Shown: piece by piece, positions 25,879-34,562 of the stretch
Layout of the letters: each line of letters begins with the position of its first letter
Position numbering within the stretch: position 1 is the stretch's first letter
From: JANNSX01 sp046348995
GTDB lineage: Bacteria; Pseudomonadota; Alphaproteobacteria; Rhizobiales; Hyphomicrobiaceae
DNA length: 64,000 bases
Direction of reading: 5' to 3'
NCBI GenBank assembly: GCA_046348995.1
Contig: JAXMDB010000003.1
Location: 310,001-374,000 of the forward strand
Program-made: the position numbers and the translations under genes
Notes under the pieces: model-generated
Seen by the model: only the letters and a program-made list of their open reading frames with translations
Told to the model about the DNA's origin: nothing
The model's database searches: none

Positions 25879-26742
25879 ATGTCTGTTGTGAAGGGCTGGG
25901 TCCGGTCCTGTGCGTCGCGGCTCGTGCGCGCCTCTTGGGCGGCGCTCGCTTTGGCGTCGATTGCCTCCCCGCCGGCGAGCGCGGCTGAGGCCAGCACCTT
26001 CCCGGCCAAGGTCGATGCCGTCTACCGCATCGCATGGAACGGCATGGAGCTCGGCAACTTCGTCTTCACCTCGACCCTCAAGAACAACGAGTACACGCTG
26101 CGCGGCGAGACCAAGCTCTCGGCCGTCATGGGCGCGTTCTACTGGTCGGGCTTCACGCAGAGCTTGGGCAAGCTCGCGAGCGGCAAACCGCTGCCGGCAG
26201 CCTACGCGTTCTCCTTCGAGGGCTCGAGCAAGTCCGGCCGCATCGACATGCGCTTCAAGAAGAGCGCGGTGTCGAAGGTCACCTCCGTGCCGCCGATCGA
26301 GCCGTCGCCCGGCCGCGTGCCGGTGACGCAGGCGCAGCTCCAGGGCGTGCTCGATCCGTTGAGCGCCGTCATGGCGGTCACCGCCCCCGTCGAGGGCAAG
26401 GTCGCCGGCGTCAACCCGTGCAAGCGCCGGATTCCGGTGTTCGACGGCAAGCAGCGCTTCGATCTCGTCTTTACCTATGCGCGCGACGAGAAGCTGCAGG
26501 GCGCCGACGCGTTCGTCTGCCGGGTCAAGTACGTGCCGATCTCGGGGCACAAGATGAACAAGGAGACCAAATTCATGGCCTCCACCGACGGCATCGAGAT
26601 CTGGCTCATCCCGGTCGACGAGGCGAAGCTGTTCGTCCCCTACTACGTGACGCTGCCGACGCCGATGGGCGCCGCCACCATCACCTCCGCCAAGGTCAAC
26701 ATCGACACGCCCGGCGGCGGAAGGGTGGCGCTGACGAATTGA
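25879..26742 (+). CDS. DUF3108 domain secreted/periplasmic protein
   Basis: 287-aa protein with a signal peptide (VRASWAALALASIASPPASA, cleavage near ASA-AEA) and a DUF3108 body: VDAVYRIAWNGMELGNFVF, TKLSAVMGAFYWSGF, YAFSFEGSSKSGRIDMRF, and the terminal EIWLIPVDEAKLFVPYYV. The start was chosen at ATG 25879 after GAGGGAA; the frame extends eight codons further. The family is common in Alphaproteobacteria near ribosomal-protein genes, and no function is established. It diverges from rplU-rpmA. Confidence 0.85.
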   Translation: MSVVKGWVRSCASRLVRASWAALALASIASPPASAAEASTFPAKVDAVYRIAWNGMELGNFVFTSTLKNNEYTLRGETKLSAVMGAFYWSGFTQSLGKLASGKPLPAAYAFSFEGSSKSGRIDMRFKKSAVSKVTSVPPIEPSPGRVPVTQAQLQGVLDPLSAVMAVTAPVEGKVAGVNPCKRRIPVFDGKQRFDLVFTYARDEKLQGADAFVCRVKYVPISGHKMNKETKFMASTDGIEIWLIPVDEAKLFVPYYVTLPTPMGAATITSAKVNIDTPGGGRVALTN

Positions 26743-26863
26743 GCGCGACGAAAGGGCGAGTACGGATCGATTAACGTTAGCCCTCGTTAGCTTTGCTTCT
26801 CTACGTCTTGGTGAGAGAGCGCGCCTAGGATCTTGCGATCGCATCTTCGATCGTTGGCGCATC

Positions 26864-28197
26864 ATGGCCTCTGCAGACCGGTATCGTCAGATCGCGTTCG
26901 CGGATCTTCCGCCGCTGCCCAAAGTCGTGCCTCCACACGTGCGGCTGATCAGGCTGGGAATCACGGTGATGCCCGTGTTGGCCTGCGTGCTCCTCGCTTG
27001 GTGGTACGCCTTGCCCTCGTTGATCGTCACCAAGCTCGATGCCTGGACCACGCGAATGGATTTCGGCACCACCGAGATCCATGCGGCGGCGGTTCGTGCT
27101 GAGGCCGATCTCGGGCTGAAGCTGATCCGATCGCTTTCGGCCGAGCACCAGAACGTCGTCGTGTCGCCCTACTCGGCGGGCTCTGCCCTGGCGATGGTGC
27201 TCGCAGGTGCCAAGGGCCGAACGCGCGACGAGATCGTTCAAGCGCTCGGCCTGACGGTATCGCCCGAGGAATTCGTGTCGGCACACAAGGTGCTGAACGA
27301 GGCGCTGGCGGAAACGCCGTTCAGTCACGACGTGGCTGTCGCCAATTTGGTTGCCGTGACGCCAGGAGTGCCGGCACCTTTGGCTGACTACACAAAGACG
27401 ATCGATCGCAATCTCGCGGCGGAGGTCATGCCCGCGGCCACGGCGAGCGCGGTCAGCGACTGGGTCGCCCGTCAGACACGCGGCAGGATCAGAGGCGCGG
27501 CAGCACCGCAAGCAGGCTACTCGCTTTTCAACGCACTGTATTTCAAAGCGCCACGGTCCACGGCCTTCAAGCGCTCCGAAACGAAGCCGCGAGGCTTTGT
27601 GATGGCGGATGGATCGATCGTCAAGTTGCGATGATGGCGCACAAGGATATGAGAATGGCGGTAGGGCGCGGCGAGGGCTACAGGTTTGCCCGGGTCCCTT
27701 ACGGCGGCGACCGCTTTGCCATGATCGTCGTGCTACCTGAGGACGTTGGTGGGCTCGGACTCGGTGTTAGCCGGGTTGTCTGGGGAAACCCTGATCGGGC
27801 ATTCACGGCAGCCTGAGGGAAATCAAGAAGGTCAAGCGCAGCGTGTGGATGCCGAAGCTCACCTCGAGCGCGGTACGGACTGGACGATGCGCTAAAGAGA
27901 GCAGGCGTCCGCTGCGCATTCGATGCCGGCTGTGCGGATTTCTCTGTGGCGTCACCCTACCCGGTCTTCATCGACAAGAGTCTACAGACGATCTTCGTCG
28001 ACGTATCAGAAGCCGGCACCGAGGCTGCGGCGATCACCAAAATGGAACTGCAGCTAGCGTCCTCCGAATTGGTCATTGAATCAAACGACTTCCACGTCGA
28101 TCGCCCTTACCTCTTCGCCATCGTCGACGATGCAACGGACTCCGTCCTCTTTCTTGGCAGGATCGACAATCCGGCTGCAGCGAGTCCCGCCTCCTGA
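26864..28197 (+). pseudogene. membrane-anchored serpin, frameshifted
   Basis: A serine-protease-inhibitor (serpin) gene broken by three frameshifts. Frame one (26864-27630) encodes a hydrophobic anchor (~25-55), then serpin helices (NVVVSPYSAGSALAMVLAGA, FNALYFKAP). A lost base near 27631 moves reading to the frame with GYRFARVPYGGDRFAMIVVL. A second shift near 27800 leads to REIKKVKRSVWMPKLTSS, and a third near 27868 to RYGLDDALKRAGVRCAFD. The last piece (to 28197) holds the hinge SEAGTEAAAIT and the serpin signature FHVDRPYLFAIVDD. The hinge matches the inhibitory consensus, so the parent was probably a working inhibitor. Sequencing error cannot be excluded. Confidence 0.85.
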
Positions 28198-28219
28198 TCG
28201 AGGGTAAGGCGAGCCTCGC

Positions 28220-30376
28220 CTACTGCCCCAAAATCCCGCCGACGAGATCGTCGACGTTGGCGCCGGACTTGCCGGTGAGCTTCTCGAGCGTTTTGTTGAT
28301 CTTCTTCTTGTCGGCGTCCTTGAGCTTGCCGCCGAGCTCTTTGACGGTGTTGGCGATGGCTTCCGGGTTCCTGGCGAGCGCGGCCAAATCCGGCGTGATG
28401 CGCGGCTTCGCCCATGGCCCCTCGATGCGGACCGGAATCGTGATGCCGGTCCCGTCCGTGCCGCCTTGGCCTTCGAGCGAGGCGACGATCTTGGGCATCG
28501 CGGCGTAGTCGAGTTGTTGCTTGGGCAGGTCTACCGTGCCGGCGCCGGCGATCCGGATGAGCGGGCCGACGACGTTCAAGTCCTTGTTCGTCGCGATGCC
28601 GTTCGTGATGCTGACCGTGCCGGAGAGCTCGCTGAAGTCTGTCTTCAACGAGTCGTCGCGTTTCAAGCCGCTGACCTTCCCCTTGCCGAGACCGCGCACC
28701 ATTTGCGGAATGTTCATGCCGACGATGGCGCCGTCGGTGAAGGCGAAGCGGCTTTGTCCGTTGAGCCCGTCGATCAGCGCCTTCTCGCTCTTACCCTCCG
28801 ACATGAGACCGAACGACAGGGAGCCCGTGCCCTCGATCCAATCGAGGGCCATGGCGTCGGTCAGTAGCGGCCGGGCGGCGACGCCGTTGACCGTGACGTT
28901 GGCCTGTAGCTTCGGTATCGAAGTCGTGCCGTCGAGCTGCACCGCGCCGACGCCCTTGCCGCCGTACGCCTGCAGCTGGGGGAGCCGTGCTTTCAAGAGG
29001 CCGCCGGCGAGCGAGACCACGATCAGGCTCTTGCCGATCTTGATGTCGTTGTAGAGCAGTCCGCCGGACGTGATCGTCATGTCGGCATCGAGCATCGAGA
29101 GACCATGCACGTCGATCGGCTCGGTGCTCCAGCCGCCGCCTGGCGCCCGCTTCTTGGGCTTGGCGGCAGGGGCCGCCTCGATGCTCGCCGTCTCGTCGAT
29201 CGCGTCGGCCTCGGCAGCGGCGTCATCCGCTTTCGGCTTTTTGGCTTTCGTTTTGGCAGCCACCTTGGCGTTGGCGTCATCCTCGGCGAGGTAGGTGTTG
29301 AGGTTCAGCGTGTCGATGGCGATGTTGCCCTTGATCAGCGGCCGCGCGCCGCCGGTGTCGAGGCTCAAGTCGCCGGTTGCTTTCGCGCCGTCGAGGGTGA
29401 GCGTCGCCTTGGTGAGGGCGGTGGTAGCACCCGCGACGCGCAGGTTCGATTTGAGATCGAGCGCCTCGAGGCCGCCGACCGGCGGCAGCTTGGCGCCCGT
29501 CCAGGCCGCGAGATCGCGCACCGACGGCGTCGCCAGCGTCAGCGCGCCGTCGAGGAGCGCAGCGCTCGAAAGATCGAGCGTTCCGTCGTAGGACGCATCG
29601 ACATGGTCGGCATCGAGCGCCAGCACGAGATGGGCCGGGGCGCCCTCGATGAAGGACTTCAGCGTCTCGAGCCGGGCTGTGAAGGGCAGCGCCTTCTTGT
29701 GCCAGACGAGGCTGCCGGTCGCCTCGAACGGCGCATCGATCTGCGTGAGCGCCAGTTGCACATTGACGCCGGTGATCCGCTCGGTGCTCTTGGTGAGGAG
29801 GTTCGCGTAACGCACCTCGCCGTCTTCGATGCGGACGTCGCCGAGCGAGAGGCCCGCGAGCACCGCGCTGGGGCGCTTCTGCGGAGCGGGCGCGCTTGTT
29901 GTGACAGTCGTGGCCGAGCCTGCATCCGTATCCTCGCCGGTCGTGCTTTCGCGGATGGGGGCAACCTCTTGCGCGGATCCACGCGATGGCGGTGTGAAGT
30001 CCCAGGTGCGCCGGCCTTGCGTATCGACCGCGAGCTGGATGACCGGGTGCACGAGCACGAGCTCGTCGACCGCCAGCTCCCGCTTGAGCAGAGGCCAGAG
30101 CGGAATGGCGAGTTTCAGCTGATCCATCTTGACGAACGTCTCGCCCTCCATGCCGGGCGGCCCCGACAGCGCGACGTTCTCGAGCTCGACGCCGAGCCGC
30201 GGATAGACCGTGAAGGAGGCGCCGCCGGCGACGGTGAGCGTGCGGCCGGTGCGTTGCTTGACCTCGGCGATCGCCCGGTCGCGGACGTAGCCGGTCGGGA
30301 CGGCGAAATAGATGAAGGCCGCGCCGGCGATCAGGGTGCAGACGAGGCCGATCAGCCCATAGACGGCAATCCGCAT
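28220..30376 (-). CDS. AsmA family protein
   Basis: 718-aa inner-membrane-anchored AsmA-like protein. One N-terminal helix (MRIAVYGLIGLVCTLIAGAA) is followed by the AsmA_N motif AIAEVKQRTGRTLTVAG, long beta-rich repeats, a Lys/Ala/Glu-rich low-complexity insert (~390-440), and the conserved C-terminal AsmA block (GSLSFGLMSEGKSEKALIDGLNGQSRF, DGAIVGMNIPQMVRG, DFSELSGTVSITNGI). The family belongs to the bridge-like lipid-transfer proteins thought to help phospholipid movement to the outer membrane. Start ATG 30376 has GGGAG upstream. It converges on the serpin pseudogene. Confidence 0.9.
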   Translation of the reverse strand: MRIAVYGLIGLVCTLIAGAAFIYFAVPTGYVRDRAIAEVKQRTGRTLTVAGGASFTVYPRLGVELENVALSGPPGMEGETFVKMDQLKLAIPLWPLLKRELAVDELVLVHPVIQLAVDTQGRRTWDFTPPSRGSAQEVAPIRESTTGEDTDAGSATTVTTSAPAPQKRPSAVLAGLSLGDVRIEDGEVRYANLLTKSTERITGVNVQLALTQIDAPFEATGSLVWHKKALPFTARLETLKSFIEGAPAHLVLALDADHVDASYDGTLDLSSAALLDGALTLATPSVRDLAAWTGAKLPPVGGLEALDLKSNLRVAGATTALTKATLTLDGAKATGDLSLDTGGARPLIKGNIAIDTLNLNTYLAEDDANAKVAAKTKAKKPKADDAAAEADAIDETASIEAAPAAKPKKRAPGGGWSTEPIDVHGLSMLDADMTITSGGLLYNDIKIGKSLIVVSLAGGLLKARLPQLQAYGGKGVGAVQLDGTTSIPKLQANVTVNGVAARPLLTDAMALDWIEGTGSLSFGLMSEGKSEKALIDGLNGQSRFAFTDGAIVGMNIPQMVRGLGKGKVSGLKRDDSLKTDFSELSGTVSITNGIATNKDLNVVGPLIRIAGAGTVDLPKQQLDYAAMPKIVASLEGQGGTDGTGITIPVRIEGPWAKPRITPDLAALARNPEAIANTVKELGGKLKDADKKKINKTLEKLTGKSGANVDDLVGGILGQ

Positions 30377-30626
30377 GATCCACTCCCGGTGGCGGCGAGC
30401 AGCCAGAGGCCAGCGCTCGCGGAAACGATTCGTCGGGCGCATCGTGCCCAGGAATTGCGGCGAAGTCATCTCTGCATTGGATGCTTGTAACAGCGATTAG
30501 CGTTGCCATATCAGATCGGTATGGCGTCCGGCGGGCCCGTTGCCGGTGCTGCGCACGCCTACGGATCGACGGATCGCGACGTTAGAGCGCAACGGCTCCG
30601 ACTGGCGGCTCGCTGCCGTCGCGGCT

Positions 30627-30731
30627 AGAGCACGTTCCGGCGAAGGGGCGACCGGTTCGCCGAACGAACGTGCTCAAAACCGACAACCTAGGGCAAGCTC
30701 GTGTTTCGCATGAGCTGAACCTGCCCTAGGG
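30627..30731. repeat. double-hairpin intergenic repeat, copy B
   Basis: Lies in the 30377-30780 gap between the AsmA and TerC genes. Palindrome one is GAGCACGTTCCGGCGAA...TTCGCCGAACGAACGTGCTC (30628-30675); palindrome two is CCTAGGGCAAGCTCG...GAGCTGAACCTGCCCTAGG (30688-30730). It has the same order and shared core as copy A at 20395-20495. I see no reading frame or recognised riboswitch in the remainder of the gap. Confidence 0.7.
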
Positions 30732-30780
30732 ATGCCCGCCGCCATCCGCTCTGGATCGAGCCGGAACGCCTGGAGACGCA

Positions 30781-31398
30781 ATGGAACTCGGCTCGCTCGC
30801 TGGGCTCGCCCAGATCATCTGGCTGGACGTCGTGCTGTCGGGCGACAACGCGCTCGTCATCGGCATCGCCGCCTCGACACTGGCGCCCGGCCTGCGCCGC
30901 AAGGCGATCGTGTTCGGGCTCGCGCTCGCCACGACGATCCGCATTTTACTCGCCGGGGCCGCCACCTACCTGTTGAACGTGCCGGGGTTGCTGATTGCCG
31001 GTGGCTTGGCGCTGCTCTGGGTGTCCTGGCGCTTGTTCGCCGACCTCTATTGGCATCAGGCCGAGCCCGAGCTCTCGGAGCATGGCGAGGGAACGGTCGC
31101 GGCGAAGGGCGAGGGCGCCTCGCTGTTCAAGGCCCTGGTGTCGATCACGATTGCCGACATCTCGATGTCGATCGACAACGTGCTCGCGGTGGCGGCGATT
31201 GCCCGCGACAACGTCTCGGTGCTGGTGTTCGGCCTGGCGCTGTCGATCGCGCTGATGGGTCTCGGGGCCTCGCTCATCGTCAAGATCCTGCTCAAGTATC
31301 GCTGGATCTCGTATGTCGGCGTGGCGCTGCTCGTCTACATCTCGGTCGAGATGCTGCGGCAGGGGTATCTGGACCTGGCCGGCCTCGCAGCGGCGTGA
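30781..31398 (+). CDS. TerC family integral membrane protein (YjbE type)
   Basis: 205-aa membrane protein with about seven helices. The TerC signature acidic motifs sit in helix one (WLDVVLSGDNALVIGIAAS) and helix four (TIADISMSIDNVLAVAAIA), where the Asp/Asn residues are thought to bind metal ions. The short form matches the YjbE/YkoY branch, several members of which are linked to manganese export or metalation of exported proteins. It follows the repeat element and converges on the flippase-like gene 9 nt downstream. Confidence 0.88.
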   Translation: MELGSLAGLAQIIWLDVVLSGDNALVIGIAASTLAPGLRRKAIVFGLALATTIRILLAGAATYLLNVPGLLIAGGLALLWVSWRLFADLYWHQAEPELSEHGEGTVAAKGEGASLFKALVSITIADISMSIDNVLAVAAIARDNVSVLVFGLALSIALMGLGASLIVKILLKYRWISYVGVALLVYISVEMLRQGYLDLAGLAAA

Positions 31399-31407
31399 GT
31401 CTAAGCC

Positions 31408-32604
31408 TCAAGGCAACGCCCGGCCCGCCGTCGCGAAAAGCCGCCAGACCGCGCCGCCGAGCAGGGCGAGCGCTTGTACCAGCCGCTCGATCGCGATCCG
31501 CGCCCAAAACCCGAGAGCCCGCACGACCGGCCGCATCGCCTCGCGCAACCGCTCGACTTTGCTGAGCTTGGCGATCTCGTGCCAGACGAGGAGCCCGATG
31601 GCGACGAGCAGCGGCAGCAGATAGTAGAGGCAGCGGAACACGAGCAGGCTCGCGAGCAACTCCGGCGCCGGGGCACCTGGGACCGCGATCAGCATCACCG
31701 TCTCGAACACGCCTATGCCGCCCGGCACGTGGCTCAAGACGCCGAGCGTCATGGCGACCGCGAACACGCCGACGAACAGCAGGTAGTCGATGTCGGCGCT
31801 CTGCGGCAGCAGCAGATAGAGCGCGGCGGAGGCGAAGGTCATGTCGGCGAGGCCGACCGCGAGCTGCGCGACCGTCGAGCGTGCGCCGGGTAGCGGCAGC
31901 TCCTTCAACCCCCACCGAAGCGAGCGCGGCTCCATGCCGACCCAGACGACATAGGCTGCAATGGCCACGACCATCGCCAGCCCCACGCCGAGCGTCAGCC
32001 ACGAGGGAAGGCCGATGATCTGGCCGAGCGCGGAGGGCTCGAGCACGAGGCAGAGGGCCGCGACGGCGGCGCCGCTCAGCGCGAAGGTCAAGCCGCAGAT
32101 GAGGGTCAAGAGCGCGATGTCGGCGGCTCTCAGACCCTCCGGACCGTAGATCCGGTAGCGCGCCGTGCCACCCGTCAGCAGCGCGAAGCCCAGGTTGTTG
32201 GCGAAGGCGTAGCTCACGAACGAGCCGAGCGCGACGCGGCGGTAAGCCAGCCGCTTACCGAGATAGCCGAGGCCCAAGACGTCGTAGCCCGTCAGCGCAA
32301 GATAGCTCAGGGCCGTGAAGACGAGGCTCGTCGCCACCTGCCCGATCGGCAACGCCGTCAACGCGGTCCCGACATCGGCCCAGACGACCGTGCTCAAGGT
32401 GCGCGAGAGCGTGACGAGCGAAAGCCACATCAGGGCGAGCGCCGTGACGATGCCGGCGATCTTGCCGAGGATCTGCGGCTGCGAGGGCCGGATGATGGAC
32501 GGGCTGGTCGAGTAGAGCCCATACGGCACGGCGTGGCCCGACAAGGAGCCGCCACGGCTCGTGTCGCTGTCGAGGTGCCGGAACAGATTGCGTTCGAGCC
32601 GCAT
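31408..32604 (-). CDS. MprF-like / UPF0104 lysylphosphatidylglycerol-flippase-domain protein
   Basis: 398-aa protein with about eight transmembrane helices after a ~45-residue hydrophilic N-terminus. It has the MprF N-terminal-domain hallmarks NNLGFALLTGGTARYRIYG, MTLGVLSHVPGGIGVFETVML and LLVFRCLYYLLPLLVA. Full MprF proteins join this flippase to a C-terminal aminoacyl-PG synthase, which is missing here, so the protein is flippase-only (YbhN/UPF0104-like) and its lipid substrate is unknown. Confidence 0.85.
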   Translation of the reverse strand: MRLERNLFRHLDSDTSRGGSLSGHAVPYGLYSTSPSIIRPSQPQILGKIAGIVTALALMWLSLVTLSRTLSTVVWADVGTALTALPIGQVATSLVFTALSYLALTGYDVLGLGYLGKRLAYRRVALGSFVSYAFANNLGFALLTGGTARYRIYGPEGLRAADIALLTLICGLTFALSGAAVAALCLVLEPSALGQIIGLPSWLTLGVGLAMVVAIAAYVVWVGMEPRSLRWGLKELPLPGARSTVAQLAVGLADMTFASAALYLLLPQSADIDYLLFVGVFAVAMTLGVLSHVPGGIGVFETVMLIAVPGAPAPELLASLLVFRCLYYLLPLLVAIGLLVWHEIAKLSKVERLREAMRPVVRALGFWARIAIERLVQALALLGGAVWRLFATAGRALP

Positions 32605-32857
32605 GCGTCACCGAAACCGAGTTGCCGGCCGTTCCCGTACGCGCCGTACCCTTACCCAATGCATGCAGCCGGTTAAACGCTAACCCCGCATTGTGTCATT
32701 GGCCTGACGCACGCACGAAAAGACCGCGTCCGAGTTCTGGCCCGGATTATTATCCCTTTGGGATATATGTAGGGATTGCTGATTCGCAATTGCGTCACCG
32801 CGCCCGCGAGCGGGGTTCGCTCCAGGCGTTACCCCTTTGCACCACCCTCGGGCGACG

Positions 32858-33262
32858 CTATTCCGGGCGGCTGATCGTGAAGATGCCGTCGGTCTCGGGC
32901 TCGGCGACATAGGCGTCGTCCGGGGTCGAAAAGCGGATCAGCTCCTTACGCGTGGCATCGGCGAGCACGATCTGCCAGTTCTCATAGAGCCGCCAAGCCG
33001 CGACCTCGTCCATCACCGGGAAGGCGGTCGCGCAGGCCGGGTCGACCTCGATGACGTAGCCGCCGATCGTCGCCTCGCTGCCGAAGGTCACTCGGCAGGT
33101 CTTGGCGCCGGCCTGGTCTGAAATGATCCAAGCGCCGAGAATGTCGCCCTGACCCGCCTCGTCGAGGGTTGCGATGTCGATGGGCTCGGCGGACTGGGCG
33201 GCGGTCGAGCTGGCGAGCGACGTCGCTATCAGTGCGACGGCCAAGGCAAGGCGGTTTCTCAC
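32858..33262 (-). CDS. Inh/AprI-type protease inhibitor domain protein
   Basis: 134-aa secreted protein: signal peptide (LALAVALIATSLASSTAAQS), then a small beta-barrel domain with GAWIISDQAGAKTCRVTF, GGYVIEVDPAC and VAAWRLYENWQIVLAD. The two cysteines and the GxW...C...AC...WR pattern match the PF02974 family (AprI/Inh, Omp19), which blocks serralysin-type or host proteases in the periplasm. It is ~18 nt downstream of the proline-racemase-like gene on the same strand, so possibly in the hut transcript. The target protease is unknown. Confidence 0.8.
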   Translation of the reverse strand: MRNRLALAVALIATSLASSTAAQSAEPIDIATLDEAGQGDILGAWIISDQAGAKTCRVTFGSEATIGGYVIEVDPACATAFPVMDEVAAWRLYENWQIVLADATRKELIRFSTPDDAYVAEPETDGIFTISRPE

Positions 33263-33280
33263 GGCGGCGCTCCCTCCGGC

Positions 33281-34330
33281 TCAGCTTTGCGTCATGCTCG
33301 TCGAGCCGTTGACGCCCCAGGTGTCGGCGACGCGATAGCCGTCGGTCCAGGGGTCGGCCGGATCGAGGAAGTAGCTCATCGTGCCGGTGATGAAGGCGCG
33401 GCCCTCGATGGTCGGGAGAATGGCGGGCTTCCCGCCGGCCGTCGTCTCGCCGATGATGCGTCCGGTGAAGTGCGAGCCGATGATCGACTCGTGGATCAGC
33501 GTGTCGCCGACCTTCATCTGCCCCTTGGCATGCAGCACCGCCATGCGGGCGGAGGTTCCCGTTCCCGTCGGGCTGCGGTCGGAGCGCCCGGGCGAGACGA
33601 TGCAGGTGTTTCGCGTCGGCTTGCCGGGGCCGGCATAGGGGCGGTTGAGCTGCACAATCGAGACGCCGCTGATCCCGGGATTCTCCGGATGCACGGCCTT
33701 GAGCTGCTCGCGGGCGGCGACGCGGATCTTCTCGCCGAGCACGGCGAGATCCCGTGCCTCGTCGGCGGCCACTTGGAATCCGAGCTTCGTCGCATCGACG
33801 ATCGCATAGATCATGCCGCCGTAGGAGACGTCGAGCCCGATCGTGCCATGACCCGCGACCTCGATCTGGGTGTCGAGGATGAGCGCCATGCACGGCACGT
33901 TGCCGATCTCGACCGAGACGCAGCGGCCGTCGCGGCAGGTGGCGCGGGCGCGGACGGGGCCGGCCGGAGTCTCGAGCATGACGATGGTCTCGGGCTCTTG
34001 CATCGGCACGATGCCGGTCTCGAGCAGCACGGTGACGGTCGCCATGGTGTTGGAGCCCGACATCGGCGGATACTCGGTCGGCTCCATGATGATGACGCCG
34101 GCGTCGCAATCCTTGCGCGTCGGCGGCACGAGCAGGTTCACGTGGCGCGCGACGCTGCCGCGTGGCTCGGAGATCAGAAAGCGGCGGATGTGATCGTGGT
34201 CGCGCTCGAAGTTGCGCATCTTCTCGTACATCGTCGCGCCCGGCGGCGGCGTCACGCCCCCGACGATCACGTCGCCGATCTCGCCCTCGGCATGACAACC
34301 GACGACCTGGATATTGCGGGTGGTGCGCAT
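33281..34330 (-). CDS. proline racemase superfamily protein with Ser/Thr active-site pair
   Basis: 349-aa member of the proline racemase/hydroxyproline epimerase superfamily (start ATG 34330, MRTTRNIQVVGCHAEGEIGD). The fold signatures GHGTIGLDVSYGGMIYA, VSPGRSDRSPTGTGTSARMA and GSHFTGRIIGET are clear. Where proline racemases have the catalytic Cys of MCGHG it has Ser91 (PMSGSN), and the second Cys is Thr255 (SPTGTGTSA). A Thr at the second site is known from trans-3-hydroxy-L-proline dehydratases, so a dehydratase-like activity is more likely than racemisation. It sits downstream of hutU on the same strand. Confidence 0.85.
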   Translation of the reverse strand: MRTTRNIQVVGCHAEGEIGDVIVGGVTPPPGATMYEKMRNFERDHDHIRRFLISEPRGSVARHVNLLVPPTRKDCDAGVIIMEPTEYPPMSGSNTMATVTVLLETGIVPMQEPETIVMLETPAGPVRARATCRDGRCVSVEIGNVPCMALILDTQIEVAGHGTIGLDVSYGGMIYAIVDATKLGFQVAADEARDLAVLGEKIRVAAREQLKAVHPENPGISGVSIVQLNRPYAGPGKPTRNTCIVSPGRSDRSPTGTGTSARMAVLHAKGQMKVGDTLIHESIIGSHFTGRIIGETTAGGKPAILPTIEGRAFITGTMSYFLDPADPWTDGYRVADTWGVNGSTSMTQS

Positions 34331-34368
34331 GGGGGGTGTCCGTCTGTTTTGTGCTCGAGCGATGGCGA

Positions 34369-34540
34369 TTTCCCTCCCCCGTCGCGCTGAAGGCGCGCCA
34401 TCGGCACGACCAGGGGGAAGGTTAGGGTGGGGGGTCGAAGGCACGGTGACGCGCCAATCCCCCATCCCAATCACCTAAGGACTTAGCCGCTCACGCTTCT
34501 CAAGTCCAAGGCGCTTGGAATTTCCCCTCACGTGGGGAAG
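34369..34540. repeat. two-part palindromic intergenic repeat, copy 2
   Basis: Second copy of the element seen at 3085-3232. Part one is TCCCTCCCCC...GGGGGAAGGTTAGGGTGGGG (34370-34433). Part two is CATCCCAATCACCTAAGGACTTA...AAGTCCAAGGCGCTTGG (34464-34519), with its left arm partly degraded, closed by TTCCCCTCACGTGGGGAA. It fills nearly all of the gap between hutU and the proline-racemase-like gene. Confidence 0.8.
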
Positions 34541-34562
34541 GCGAGCAGGCCCGCACATACGC

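Noticed and set aside
30377..30780. A yybP-ykoY manganese riboswitch upstream of the TerC gene
   Set aside because: TerC genes are often controlled by it, but the leader consists of a Hyphomicrobiales palindromic repeat and I could not find the conserved manganese-binding loops.
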